Assembly (NCBI GenBank): GCA_035944135.1
Contig: DASZBM010000008.1
Location: forward strand, 1 to 64,000
DNA: 64,000 nt
Direction: 5' to 3'
DNA from: Acidobacteriaceae bacterium
Lineage (GTDB): Bacteria; Acidobacteriota; Terriglobia; Terriglobales; Acidobacteriaceae
This document shows, one piece after another, positions 15,944-25,011 of the stretch; position 1 is the stretch's first letter, and each line of letters starts with the position of its first letter. A model generated the notes under the pieces. It was given only the letters and a program-made list of their open reading frames with translations. It was not told the origin of the DNA and did no database searches. Made by a program: the position numbers and the translations under genes.

Positions 15944-16360
15944 TTACTCAAAGCTCGTGGACACCGTAGCGGCGAATTTGCGGACCATGGCCAGCAGGAG
16001 CCGGCGGTCGCTTTCGGTGAGATTTGCAGCATAGCGCTGCACCTGCGTGAGGAAACGAATCTCGTCCTCGCTCAACGAAAACCCCGGGACGTCGCGAACT
16101 GGATCTTCAGAAAAGAAATGACTTAGAGATATGTCCAGGGCGGCTGCGATCTTTTGCAACGTCTCCAGCGAGGGCACCGTATGACCGTTTTCCACACGCG
16201 AAAGGTAGCAGCGAAGCAGGCCCGTGCGCTTCTCAATATCACCTTGGGACAGCCCTTTTTGCAGACGGAACCCGCGAATGGTCACCCCAATATTAATCGG
16301 CTCAGGAACCGTAAAAGCCGCAGTTTCAGAGAGCGGCAGAGCTGTGTGCATGTTTGCCAT
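15944..16360 (-). CDS. XRE-family helix-turn-helix transcriptional regulator
   Basis: 138 residues from ATG 16360; 12 more residues are open upstream but look unconserved. The N-terminal 24 residues are followed by a Cro/C1-type HTH (about 25-80) with GLSQGDIEKRTGL and YLSRVENGHTVPSLETL, the recognition helix region. The C-terminal 50 residues are helical and may mediate dimerisation or ligand response. No phage or toxin gene is adjacent. The target is unknown; autoregulation is common in this class. Confidence 0.88.
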   Translation of the reverse strand: MANMHTALPLSETAAFTVPEPINIGVTIRGFRLQKGLSQGDIEKRTGLLRCYLSRVENGHTVPSLETLQKIAAALDISLSHFFSEDPVRDVPGFSLSEDEIRFLTQVQRYAANLTESDRRLLLAMVRKFAATVSTSFE

Positions 16361-16476
16361 TAGCCGTAAAGTAACCACCGAAGGTAGTGGTGGCAAGGGG
16401 AATCTTCTATATCTTTCTTTGACTGTACCAATTCGGATTCGTTAGGTTTGTGAGTCGTTGATATCAGGGAACCTAG

Positions 16477-17226
16477 CTAACCCATGTACATTCCGCCGTT
16501 GACGTCGAGCGTGTGACCGGTGATATAGGCCGCGGCGTCGGAGGCGAGGAAGGTGACGGCGGAGGCGATGTCGTCCACCGTACCGTAGCGGCCGAGCGGG
16601 ACCTGCGCGAGGATTCCCGAGCGCTGGTCGTCGGTGAGGGCGTCGGTCATGGCGGTGGAGATGAAGCCGGGGGCGACGGCGTTGACGGTGATGTTGCGGG
16701 AGGCGAACTCGCGGGCGAGGGACTTGGTAAGGCCGATGAGGCCGGCTTTGGACGCGGCGTAGTTGACCTGGCCGGCGGCGCCGGTCTCGCCGACGACGGA
16801 CGTGATGTTGATCACGCGGCCCCAGCGGGCTTTCATCATGCTGCTGATGACAGCCTGGGTGAGGAGGAAGCTACCGGTGAGGTTGGCGCGGAGGATGTCA
16901 TCGAAGTCTGCGAGCTTCATGCGAAGGGCGAGGCCGTCGCGGGTGATGCCGGCGTTGTTGACGAGGATGTGGCAGGCGCCGAGGTCGGCAAGGACGGCTT
17001 TGGCGCAGGACTTGATGGAGTCCTCGGAGGTGACGTCGAGGGCGAAGGCTTTGGCGGTGCCTCCGGTGGAGGTGATTTCAGAGGCCAGCGATTCCAGTTT
17101 GTCTGTGCTCCGCGCCGCGACAGCTACCGTGGCGCCATGTTTCGCGAGATCGAGGGCGATGGCGCGACCGATGCCCTGGGAGGCTCCGGTGACGAGCGCG
17201 ACTTTGCCGGTGAGGTCAGTGGCCAT
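16477..17226 (-). CDS. fabG: FabG, 3-oxoacyl-ACP reductase (SDR)
   Basis: 249-residue classical short-chain dehydrogenase that reduces 3-oxoacyl-ACP with NADPH in fatty-acid elongation. Visible motifs: TGASQGIG (13-20), NNAG (90-93), Asn115, Ser143, Tyr156 and Lys160 in YAASK, and the C-terminal TGHTLDVNGGMYMG expected of FabG. The strong match to FabG at both ends makes another SDR function less likely. It stands alone here with no fabD, acpP or fabF alongside, so it may be the housekeeping copy or a paralogue. Confidence 0.92.
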   Translation of the reverse strand: MATDLTGKVALVTGASQGIGRAIALDLAKHGATVAVAARSTDKLESLASEITSTGGTAKAFALDVTSEDSIKSCAKAVLADLGACHILVNNAGITRDGLALRMKLADFDDILRANLTGSFLLTQAVISSMMKARWGRVINITSVVGETGAAGQVNYAASKAGLIGLTKSLAREFASRNITVNAVAPGFISTAMTDALTDDQRSGILAQVPLGRYGTVDDIASAVTFLASDAAAYITGHTLDVNGGMYMG

Positions 17227-17602
17227 GAGTTCTCCTGCAGTGATGTCCTTCGGTATTAGAGCATTGTCGCAATCATTCGAAGGTATGCAATGAGCTTACC
17301 GCCGGAGATGTGCGATGGCCCTATTCCGGCAGGACCTCGAAGAAGAGCGATCGCCACACTGCGAGGAAGGTGAGGGAAACTCGCAGTTGCTAAGCTGAGG
17401 CACCGAGTATTTGAGTTAGTGGCGAAAAGCGCGCTTCCGGGTAACTATCCTCTGGCCTATTGCAGGCACAGTCGACGAGTGATTTGGTCTGTCTTTGCCA
17501 AGTGAGATCTGGAATCGCTGGTGATAAAGGAAACACAAGCCGCCTCAGGGGGGACTAGTGAATACCAGGCACCGCGATAACAACGCCAACGAAGTCCCCC
17601 GC
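17227..17602. other. Intergenic stretch upstream of fabG, no gene seen
   Basis: 376 bases without a convincing reading frame. The only structure noticed is an 8-base inverted repeat, ACTGCGAG (17356-17363) and CTCGCAGT (17378-17385), 14 bases apart, which could be an operator or a weak hairpin. The fabG promoter is expected near the low-coordinate end. Confidence 0.6.
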
Positions 17603-18526
17603 TCACACAGACGCACGCAATGCGTGCACATCGCGCATTGGTGGCTTTCCGAAGAAACGCTTATACTCCCGATTGAACTGGCTTGGGCTCTCGTATCCAA
17701 CCTCAAAGGCCGCGCTCGCCGCATCGAGTTCGTCTGTGAGCATTTTCTGCCGTGCCGCATGGAGCCGAAGCTGTTTCTGAAACTGAAGAGGGCTCATTGC
17801 GGTGAGAGTTCGGAAGTGATGATGCATGGTCGATCTGCTCATCCCCGCCAATGTGGCTAGCTCATCCACGTTAAGCGGCCTCTTAAAGTTTTCACGCAAC
17901 CAGGTAACGGCCTTTGCGGTTCTGTAGTCGTGGTCCGCGAGCGTTGCAACCGAACGCAGTCGATCTCCCTGCGAGCTTTGCAGAATCCGGTAGATAATCT
18001 CCCGTTGGAGCAGTTTGCCCAGGAATGGAACGTCCTGGGGAGTGGCGAGAATCTCGACCATACGTATACATGGCGTGAGCAGTTCTACCGTTGTATTGCC
18101 AAGACTCATGCCGCGCGTTCCAACAGACGGAGGAGGGATGCGTACCTCTTCAGAATGGAGAACGTCGCGAACCATCCCCATATCAAGTTTGAGAAATAAG
18201 GCCAGGTACGGCTTCTCCGCACTTGCGGCGCACACGCGGCTGACGACTGGAAGTTCGATCGATGTGACGAGGAAGGTTGATCCGCCGAATTCATAGCTCT
18301 GCTTGCCCAGATCTACGCGCTTCCTGCCTTGCGCAATGACAAGGAGGCTCGGCTCATAGGTGCAGGGATTCGGCGCAGTCGGAGCAGTATTTTGGTAGAG
18401 CGTGAGCCCGAGAAGCGGCGTTGACAACTGGGGGGATCGACCGAGTGCTTTGGTAATCGCCCCACTCAGCTCCTTTAGTCGTTGTGCGATGGGGGAACTC
18501 TCGTTCTGCTCCAATTTCTCAGGCAT
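17603..18526 (-). CDS. AraC-family transcriptional regulator (AraC_N type)
   Basis: 307 residues from ATG 18526, chosen because AGGGAGA lies upstream; ten further residues are open. The N-terminal half matches the AraC_N (PF06719) ligand/dimerisation domain (SPIAQRLKEL onward, and IAQGRKRVDLG). The C-terminal two-helix-turn-helix DNA-binding domain includes RPLNVDELATLAGMSRST and FEVGYESPSQFNREYKRFFG. It is divergent from an aldo/keto reductase gene 157 bases away, a common regulator-target arrangement, so it probably controls that gene (inference). Confidence 0.93.
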   Translation of the reverse strand: MPEKLEQNESSPIAQRLKELSGAITKALGRSPQLSTPLLGLTLYQNTAPTAPNPCTYEPSLLVIAQGRKRVDLGKQSYEFGGSTFLVTSIELPVVSRVCAASAEKPYLALFLKLDMGMVRDVLHSEEVRIPPPSVGTRGMSLGNTTVELLTPCIRMVEILATPQDVPFLGKLLQREIIYRILQSSQGDRLRSVATLADHDYRTAKAVTWLRENFKRPLNVDELATLAGMSRSTMHHHFRTLTAMSPLQFQKQLRLHAARQKMLTDELDAASAAFEVGYESPSQFNREYKRFFGKPPMRDVHALRASV

Positions 18527-18608
18527 TACTCTCTTCTCCCTGGCACATCTAAACATAAGACAGCAGACAAGAGCTTGGCCATATATAGAAGCGTCTCCGG
18601 CCGAATAG

Positions 18609-19664
<1,056 letters not shown>

Positions 19665-19982
19665 AGAAGCCGTCACAAGCGCCCTTATCGTCAGCTACCA
19701 ATTTTCACTTGGCGCAAAATCGCCAAGTCGCTCATCAAGGCGGCGTTTAGTACAGACAAGTCGGCTTCTCATCAGCAATACGCCCTTCCGAGTTGAGCTG
19801 TGGGTAGACTTGCTCCATGACCTTTCGGAGCCGCGCTGGGCCAGCCGAAGCCCACCCCTGCCGAGGCGCAGCATACGTGCGACAAGGGGATTCCGATTGG
19901 TGAAAGCCCTTTCGAATGTTTCATGCGGTTCGGAGCGCGCGCATTATTGAATAGTCAAGGTAAAAAGTAAGCAGAGGAAAGC
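19665..19982. other. Intergenic stretch after the aldo/keto reductase gene
   Basis: 318 bases. No gene-like frame was found. It holds the hairpin at 19707-19728 described separately, and a short promoter-like region is expected before the aminotransferase gene at 19983. Confidence 0.55.
19707..19728. terminator. Hairpin downstream of the aldo/keto reductase gene, possible terminator
   Basis: ACTTGGCG (19707-19714) and CGCCAAGT (19721-19728) form a perfect 8-bp stem with a 6-base loop, 43 bases after the stop codon. There is no T-run after it, so it may be a factor-dependent terminator, an mRNA-stabilising structure or a protein site. Confidence 0.5.
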
Positions 19983-21164
19983 ATGAAAGAGTTTAGAAGA
20001 CTGCAGCGGCTGCCGGCGTATGTGTTCAACATAACGACGGAGTTGAAGGCAGCGGCACGCAAGCGCGGCGAAGACATTATCGACTTCGGGATGGGGAATC
20101 CTGATGGCGCGACACCGAAGCATATTGTGGACAAGCTGATTGAGGCTTCGCTGAAGACGAGAACGCACCGCTATTCGCTGTCGAAGGGCGTTCCGCGGCT
20201 GCGGCGGGCGATTTGTAATTGGTACAGGAACAGGTATGGGGTGGATCTGGATCCGGAGACTGAGGCGATTGTGACGATCGGGTCGAAGGAAGGGATTGCG
20301 CACTTGTGCCTGGCGCTGCTGGACGATGAGGACACGGTGGCGGTGCCGAATCCGAGCTATCCGATTCATATCTTTGGGCCGGTGATTGCTGGATCGAAGG
20401 TACAGAGCATTACGGTGGACGGGATGGACCAGGCTTCGTTGCTGGAGAAGCTGGATCATGATCTGCGCAGGATGGAACCAAGGCCGAAGATTCTGATCCT
20501 GAATTTTCCGGCGAATCCCACGACGCAGTGTGTGGACCTGCCGTTCTTCGAGAAGGTGGTGGAGCTTTGCAAGGAGCTGGGAATCTACCTTGTGCACGAC
20601 CTGGCTTATGCGGATTTGACCTTTGATGGGTATAAGGCTCCGAGCGTGATGCAGGTTCCCGGCGCGAAGGATATTGCGGTGGAGTTCTTTACGCTGTCGA
20701 AGAGCTACAACATGCCGGGTTGGCGTGTGGGATTCATGGTGGGGAATAAGGAGTTGGTGGCGGCGCTGGCGCGGATCAAGAGCTACTTCGACTATGGGAC
20801 GTTTACACCGATCCAGGTGGCTTCGATTGCAGCGCTGGAGGGGCCGCAGGATTGTGTGCGTGAGATTGTGGAGAACTACAGGCACCGGCGCGACGTGCTG
20901 GTGCCGGGGTTGAACAAGCTTGGGTGGCCGGTCGAGATGCCGAAGGCCACGATGTTTGCGTGGGCGCGGATTCCGGAGCAATACCGGAAGCTGGGTTCGA
21001 TTGAGTTTTCGAAGAAGCTGCTGCTGGAGGCTAAGGTGGCGGTGAGCCCTGGGGTTGGGTTTGGAGAACACGGCGATGGCCATGTGCGGTTTTCGCTGAT
21101 TGAGAACGAGGAGAGGACACGGCAGGCGCTGCGCGGGATCAAGCAGATGTTCAAGGCTGGTTGA
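19983..21164 (+). CDS. PLP-dependent aminotransferase, alanine transaminase (AlaC/AlaT-like)
   Basis: 393-residue class I aminotransferase. The PLP lysine is Lys240 in SKSYNMPGW, followed by the phosphate-binding Arg. The N-terminal RLPAYVFNITTELK, the FGMGNPDGATP and the HRYSLSKGVPRLR motifs are characteristic of the AlaC group that makes alanine from pyruvate and glutamate. A methionine- or aspartate-type function is possible but less likely. AGAGGAAAGC lies just before the ATG. Next gene is 134 bases downstream on the same strand. Confidence 0.9.
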   Translation: MKEFRRLQRLPAYVFNITTELKAAARKRGEDIIDFGMGNPDGATPKHIVDKLIEASLKTRTHRYSLSKGVPRLRRAICNWYRNRYGVDLDPETEAIVTIGSKEGIAHLCLALLDDEDTVAVPNPSYPIHIFGPVIAGSKVQSITVDGMDQASLLEKLDHDLRRMEPRPKILILNFPANPTTQCVDLPFFEKVVELCKELGIYLVHDLAYADLTFDGYKAPSVMQVPGAKDIAVEFFTLSKSYNMPGWRVGFMVGNKELVAALARIKSYFDYGTFTPIQVASIAALEGPQDCVREIVENYRHRRDVLVPGLNKLGWPVEMPKATMFAWARIPEQYRKLGSIEFSKKLLLEAKVAVSPGVGFGEHGDGHVRFSLIENEERTRQALRGIKQMFKAG

Positions 21165-21298
21165 AGGCTATCTGTGGGACTCGTTGAGGAAGTCGGCTTC
21201 TCGTCGGAGATCGATAGGTCAGGGGGGTCTGGCGGGGCGGCTGTCTGAGAAACTGACCAGATTCCAACACGGGCTGGGCGCGGTATTCTTGTGCGGAC

Positions 21299-22900
21299 AT
21301 GTCTTCCCCTGCCGCCGCCCCTGACCTGCCCCAGACCTCGACAACTGAACCGAAGCCGGGTGCTGAAAGCACGACCGAAGTGTATGCGATCCATGGAGCG
21401 GAGCCGGAGGTGCTGGCGTATGCGATGGCGAGGTACTCGCGGTCGGCGCTGACCATGCGGGAGTCGCTGGTGGAGATCAGCTCGCAGAAGGCTGAGCAGT
21501 TTCTGAACACGTTTTATTTCCAGTATGGGCACAGGTCGATCGCGGACCTGGCGCATATTCCGTTTGCGGTGGAGAAGCTGTCGCTGCTGGCAGCGATCAC
21601 GCTGGTGGATGAGACCAGGTGGGACGGGCAGGAGCGGTCTACTCGATATCAAAATTTTCGGCAGAGCGGGTGGTGCACTCCGGAACTGAGCAAGGGAGCG
21701 CGCAAGCAGTACACGGCGGCGGTTGAAGCGCTGTTCAAGGCGTACGAAGAGATTGGGATGGGGATGTTTGCGGCGCTGGCGCAGGCGATTCCGCAGCCAA
21801 GCGAGATGAAGAGCGAGACGTATGCGCGGACGCTGAAGGCGCGGGCGTTTGATGCGGCGCGGTACCTGCTGCCGCTGGCGACGAACACGTCGCTGGGACA
21901 GATTGTGAATGCGCGCACGCTGGAGACGCAGGTGTCGCGGCTGCTGTCGAGTGAGTTTGCGGAGATTCGCGAGTTGGGCGGGAAGCTGCGTGCGGCGGCG
22001 AGCGATCCGGCGTGGAACGTGCTGCGCGACCGACTGGAGGAGATGGCCGGAGAAGGTGTTGTTGATCCGGCAGCGACGCAGGAGATTCTGCAGGTGTTGA
22101 TGCCTCCGGTGAAGGCCGCGCCGACGCTGGTGAAGTATGCGGAGGCGAGTGAGTACGCGATTGAGAGTCGCAAGGAGCTGGCGCAGGCTGCGCGGGAGTT
22201 GATGGGCGATGCTCCGGTGTATCCGGCGCCGGTGGTCGATCTGCTGGATGATGACGAGGACATTGAGGTCGAGATTGCGACGTCGTTGCTGTATCCGCAC
22301 TGTCATTACTCGTACAGGCAGTTGCGCGGGGCGGTGGCGGCGCTGAGTGAGGCTCGGCGGAATGAGATTCTGAAGCTGGGCACGGCGCACCGCGGGCGGC
22401 ATGATGAACTGCTTCGCGCGTTCAGCGCGGGGCATGGGTTCAGGTTCGACATTTTGATGGATGTGGGCGGGTTCCGCGATATGCATCGGCACCGGCGGTG
22501 CGTGCAGTTGATGCAGGCGTTCAGCGATGTGCATGGGTATGACGAGCCGGTGTGTCCGGGGCAGCCAACGCTGGAAGAGGCCGGGCTGGCGGACAAATAC
22601 AAGAGCGCGATGGATGCGGCGCGGGTGGCGTATCGCGAATTGTGCGATTCCGATGAACCTGAGGCAAAGCAGAGCGCGCAGTATCTGCTGCCGCTGGGCA
22701 CGCGATGCAGGGCGCTGTTCAAGATGGATTTTGCAGAGGCGCTGTATATCTCGGAGCTGAGGTCAGGGGTGGCGGGGCACTTCAGCTATCGGCGCGTGGC
22801 GTGGGAGATGTATCGCGCGATCGCGGTGAAACATCCGGCGCTGGCAGAGATGTTCCGGGTGCAGGATGTGAATGTGCCGGTGGATCTGTTGAAGCGGTAA
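21299..22900 (+). CDS. Double-length ThyX-like (FAD-dependent thymidylate synthase) protein
   Basis: 533 residues, about twice a normal ThyX. Both halves resemble the ThyX fold. The first half has YGHRSIADLAHIPFA (76-90) and QERSTRY (111-117), like the end of the ThyX signature, but DETR stands where its RHR should be. The second half has HRGRHDELLRAF and HRHRR (396-400), keeping the RHR but not the QERSTRY-like end. Canonical ThyX makes dTMP from dUMP using FAD, NADPH and methylene-THF; whether this version does is not shown by sequence. Start is ATG 21299 after a GGACATG context; the first 26 residues are Pro/Thr-rich and probably disordered. Confidence 0.75.
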   Translation: MSSPAAAPDLPQTSTTEPKPGAESTTEVYAIHGAEPEVLAYAMARYSRSALTMRESLVEISSQKAEQFLNTFYFQYGHRSIADLAHIPFAVEKLSLLAAITLVDETRWDGQERSTRYQNFRQSGWCTPELSKGARKQYTAAVEALFKAYEEIGMGMFAALAQAIPQPSEMKSETYARTLKARAFDAARYLLPLATNTSLGQIVNARTLETQVSRLLSSEFAEIRELGGKLRAAASDPAWNVLRDRLEEMAGEGVVDPAATQEILQVLMPPVKAAPTLVKYAEASEYAIESRKELAQAARELMGDAPVYPAPVVDLLDDDEDIEVEIATSLLYPHCHYSYRQLRGAVAALSEARRNEILKLGTAHRGRHDELLRAFSAGHGFRFDILMDVGGFRDMHRHRRCVQLMQAFSDVHGYDEPVCPGQPTLEEAGLADKYKSAMDAARVAYRELCDSDEPEAKQSAQYLLPLGTRCRALFKMDFAEALYISELRSGVAGHFSYRRVAWEMYRAIAVKHPALAEMFRVQDVNVPVDLLKR

Positions 22901-22908
22901 TGCTTGGC

Positions 22909-22957
22909 AGAAGCTTTGACGCTAAGGGCGCAAAGGTGCGGGAAGGTTCGCCACGGC
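22909..22957. repeat. Left 49-bp direct repeat flanking the GxxExxY gene
   Basis: Begins AGAAGCTTTGACGCTAAGG, 9 bases after the preceding stop codon, and ends GGTTCGCCACGGC. It matches the copy at 23405-23453 at 46 of 49 positions, without gaps (counted by eye). It is followed by a 20-base unit duplicated in tandem (22950-22969 and 22970-22989, one mismatch), each beginning GCCACGGC. Confidence 0.93.
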
Positions 22958-23000
22958 GGTTGGGGTGGGGCCACGGCAGTTGGGGTGGGATGAGGGTGAT

Positions 23001-23390
23001 GTGGGGCCTGAAGAGCTGAATGGGTTGGCGAAGCGAGTGCTGGATGCGGCGTTTCGCGTGCACTCGGCGCTTGCGCCTGGGCTGCTGGAGAGCGCATATT
23101 GCGCGTGTCTTGTCTTTGAATTGGCGCAGTCTGGATTAGAGATCAAGACGGAAGTGCCGGTTCCGGTGGTGTATCAGGGTGTGAAGCTGGCGGATGTTGG
23201 GTACAGGATTGACATTCTTGTGGCAGGTGAGCTGGTGGTTGAGGTGAAGTCGATCGAGACGGTCGCTCCGGTACACCTGTCGCAGCTGATCTCGTATTTG
23301 AAGTTGTCGGATCGGAGACTCGGTTTGCTGATCAACTTCAATGTCGAGCGGCTGCGGGATGGGATTTTTCGGCGAGTGAATGGATTTTGA
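23001..23390 (+). CDS. GxxExxY protein (PD-(D/E)XK-like, PDDEXK_3 family)
   Basis: 129 residues from GTG 23001. The start is chosen because a GAGGGT ribosome-like site precedes it and the N-terminus and length then match this family; GTG 22965 would start inside the tandem repeat. The signature G27-x2-E30-x2-Y33 (PGLLESAY) is present, and Asp71, Glu81 and Lys83 (RIDILV, VVEVKS) fit a PD-(D/E)XK nuclease core. Proteins of this family are known in intervening sequences of 23S rRNA genes and as orphans elsewhere; no biochemical function is established that I know of. The gene lies exactly between two 49-bp direct repeats, which suggests an inserted unit. Confidence 0.88.
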   Translation: MGPEELNGLAKRVLDAAFRVHSALAPGLLESAYCACLVFELAQSGLEIKTEVPVPVVYQGVKLADVGYRIDILVAGELVVEVKSIETVAPVHLSQLISYLKLSDRRLGLLINFNVERLRDGIFRRVNGF

Positions 23391-23404
23391 GGTCGGCTCG
23401 GCTG

Positions 23405-23453
23405 AGAAGCTTTGACGCTAAGGACGCAAAGGTGCGCGGAGGTTCGCCACGGC
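23405..23453. repeat. Right 49-bp direct repeat flanking the GxxExxY gene
   Basis: Same orientation as the copy at 22909-22957, 46 of 49 identical; the three differences are at positions 20, 33 and 35 of the unit. It starts 15 bases after the GxxExxY stop. The distance from repeat start to repeat start is 496 bases. Confidence 0.93.
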
Positions 23454-23495
23454 CGCCTATGGTGAAAGGCAGGATGAAGCGATGAGTCGCCAGCG

Positions 23496-23975
23496 TTACT
23501 TGCTCTTTGCGGCTTTGCGTTTGGCGAGGCGTGCGCGGCGTTTGAGTTCGTCGTCGGAGAACATGGTGCGGCGGCATTGCGGGGCGCCGCAGTAGCAGTC
23601 GGCGTTGTCGTCGTCGGAGTCGTGGAGGTTGTACTCGTAGACGAGCTCTTCGCCGGCGGCGATGTTGCGGATGGCCTTGATGTAGACGCGGCCTTTGTCC
23701 TCTTCGGTCTCGCAGTTGGGCGTGCAGGAGTGGTTGACGAACATGGCGGCGGAGAAGCCGTCGATGACGTCGTCGGTGCCCTCGATGGAGAAGAGGTAGG
23801 TGACGGGCTTGTCGGCGTAGCGGTCGTCGGCGACGGTCTTGGGGATGCGAGGGCCGTCGTACTCGAGGATGCGGCGGCCGCGGGGGATGGGGTCGAGGGT
23901 GGTGACGCCGGCGGCGTGGATGGCGGAAGAGCGGATGAGAAGGCGGGGTGTGGCGGGGGCTGCAGGCCGAGGCAT
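23496..23975 (-). CDS. SET-domain protein-lysine methyltransferase-like protein
   Basis: 159 residues. The SET core is complete for its size: an N-terminal GVTTLDPIPRGRRI strand, FVNHSCTPNC (substrate/SAM pocket with the NHS motif), and GEELVYEYN with the catalytic-type Tyr. A post-SET CYCGAPQCR provides cysteines that could bind zinc with the NHSCTPNC cysteine. The C-terminal 25 residues are Arg/Lys/Ala-rich and could bind nucleic acid. SET proteins methylate lysines; the target in this bacterium is unknown, and basic DNA-binding or ribosomal proteins are candidates. A purine-rich repeat (23993-24030) lies just upstream of the start. Confidence 0.88.
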   Translation of the reverse strand: MPRPAAPATPRLLIRSSAIHAAGVTTLDPIPRGRRILEYDGPRIPKTVADDRYADKPVTYLFSIEGTDDVIDGFSAAMFVNHSCTPNCETEEDKGRVYIKAIRNIAAGEELVYEYNLHDSDDDNADCYCGAPQCRRTMFSDDELKRRARLAKRKAAKSK

Positions 23976-23992
23976 GGGGTGGAGTATAGCAA

Positions 23993-24030
23993 GGTAGAGA
24001 GTAGAGGTTAGAGAGTAGAGGGTAGAGACT
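23993..24030. repeat. GTAGAG-type purine repeat upstream of the SET gene
   Basis: A run of GTAGAG, AGTAGAGG and TTAGAGAGTAGAG words, of the same family as the arm at 12940-12976. It lies 18 to 55 bases upstream of the SET gene start and 62 bases before the next plus-strand gene, within their shared promoter region. Confidence 0.8.
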
Positions 24031-24091
24031 GCGGAGTTGTCGCGGGGCGAGGTCGCGTGCCAGCGGGGAGGGATTGTCGTCTAATAGAGGT

Positions 24092-24961
24092 ATGAGGCGA
24101 TTGTGGCTGGCGGTGTGCGTGGCGGGGCTGGGAGTGGGCGTGGCGTGCGCGCAGACGCCCGCAAGCCAGGCGAACACCCCGCAGTGGCAGCAGACGCCGG
24201 AGGGACGGCCTGCGTCGCCGCAGCCAAATGTGACCTGCTCGGGAGGGGCGACGAAGGGCCCTGACGGAAAGTGGACGACGGCGAGCGACTGTGGGCCGGC
24301 GCAGGACAAGCCGGTGCCGTCGAATGCGGCGCAACAATTTCCGTATCCGGGCGAGACGGAGACTCCGAAGCCGGCGACGCAGACGCCGAGTGCTCCGGAC
24401 GCGCAGCAGACGCCTAAGAGTCCGGCGCAGCAGTTTCCGTTTCCGGGAGATGACGCGCAGGGATCGTCTTCATCTTCGTCGTCACCGGGTGCAGGCGATG
24501 TGAAGCCGGCGCCGCCGGGTGGGTTGCAGGATGCCGGGAGCTCGGGTGCGAGCAGTAGTTCGAGTTCGAGCTCGTCGGGGTACTCGAGCTCAGGTGCGGA
24601 TCAGCCGTCGGGTTCGCCGGACGAGGATGATGAGGGAGTGCCGACGAAGACGCGGGCGAGCCGTAAGAGACCGTCGGAGCCAGTGGTGACGAGCTCGCAA
24701 CGATTTGCTGAGGATATGCAGGTGGCCGGGTTCTACCAGAACGACGGCAACTTCATGGGCGCGTATATGCGGGCCAAGGATGCGGTGTCGCTGGATGCGA
24801 ATGATCCGGATGCGCACCTGGCGCTGGCAGAGGCCGCGCGAAAGCTGGGCAAGCTGGATGAGGCGGAGCAGAACTACAAGAAGTGCCTGCAGCTTGATCC
24901 GGTGCCGAAGACGAAGAGAGCGGCGCAGGCGGCGCTGAAGGAGATGACCGGCGGGGGGTAG
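24092..24961 (+). CDS. Exported Ser/Pro-rich protein with C-terminal TPR
   Basis: 289 residues from ATG 24092 (AGAGG just upstream; an earlier start at 24074 only adds six residues before the signal peptide). A signal peptide (RRLWLAVCVAGLGVGVACA) precedes a long low-complexity region with two near-identical motifs, AQQFPYPGE and AQQFPFPGD, and a serine tract. The last 75 residues form about one and a half TPRs (NDPDAHLALAEAARKLGKL and a following helix ending LQLDP). It is probably a periplasmic or outer-membrane adaptor; no function is assigned. The stop codon overlaps the 14-base tandem repeat that follows. Confidence 0.8.
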   Translation: MRRLWLAVCVAGLGVGVACAQTPASQANTPQWQQTPEGRPASPQPNVTCSGGATKGPDGKWTTASDCGPAQDKPVPSNAAQQFPYPGETETPKPATQTPSAPDAQQTPKSPAQQFPFPGDDAQGSSSSSSSPGAGDVKPAPPGGLQDAGSSGASSSSSSSSSGYSSSGADQPSGSPDEDDEGVPTKTRASRKRPSEPVVTSSQRFAEDMQVAGFYQNDGNFMGAYMRAKDAVSLDANDPDAHLALAEAARKLGKLDEAEQNYKKCLQLDPVPKTKRAAQAALKEMTGGG

Positions 24962-24987
24962 TTGTAAGTTCTAAGTTGTAAGTTCTT
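24960..24987. repeat. 14-bp tandem repeat overlapping a stop codon
   Basis: AGTTGTAAGTTCTA (24960-24973) is followed by AGTTGTAAGTTCTT (24974-24987), one mismatch. The repeat starts on the last bases of the TPR gene stop codon, as the repeat after the MaoC-like gene does. Confidence 0.85.
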
Positions 24988-25011
24988 AGCGCGACTGAGG
25001 ATCGACAATTC

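Noticed and set aside
19665-19982. Remnant of a transposase or small gene in the gap after the aldo/keto reductase
   Set aside because: I translated the most open frame and saw no transposase-like motif or signature; only a hairpin stood out.
20876-22534. Minus-strand 552-codon open frame antisense to the aminotransferase and ThyX-like genes
   Set aside because: It is extreme in Arg, Gln and Leu, spans two real genes and their gap, and has no recognisable features.
22909-23453. CRISPR or 23S rRNA intervening sequence
   Set aside because: There are only two copies, not a spaced array, and no rRNA gene surrounds the GxxExxY gene.
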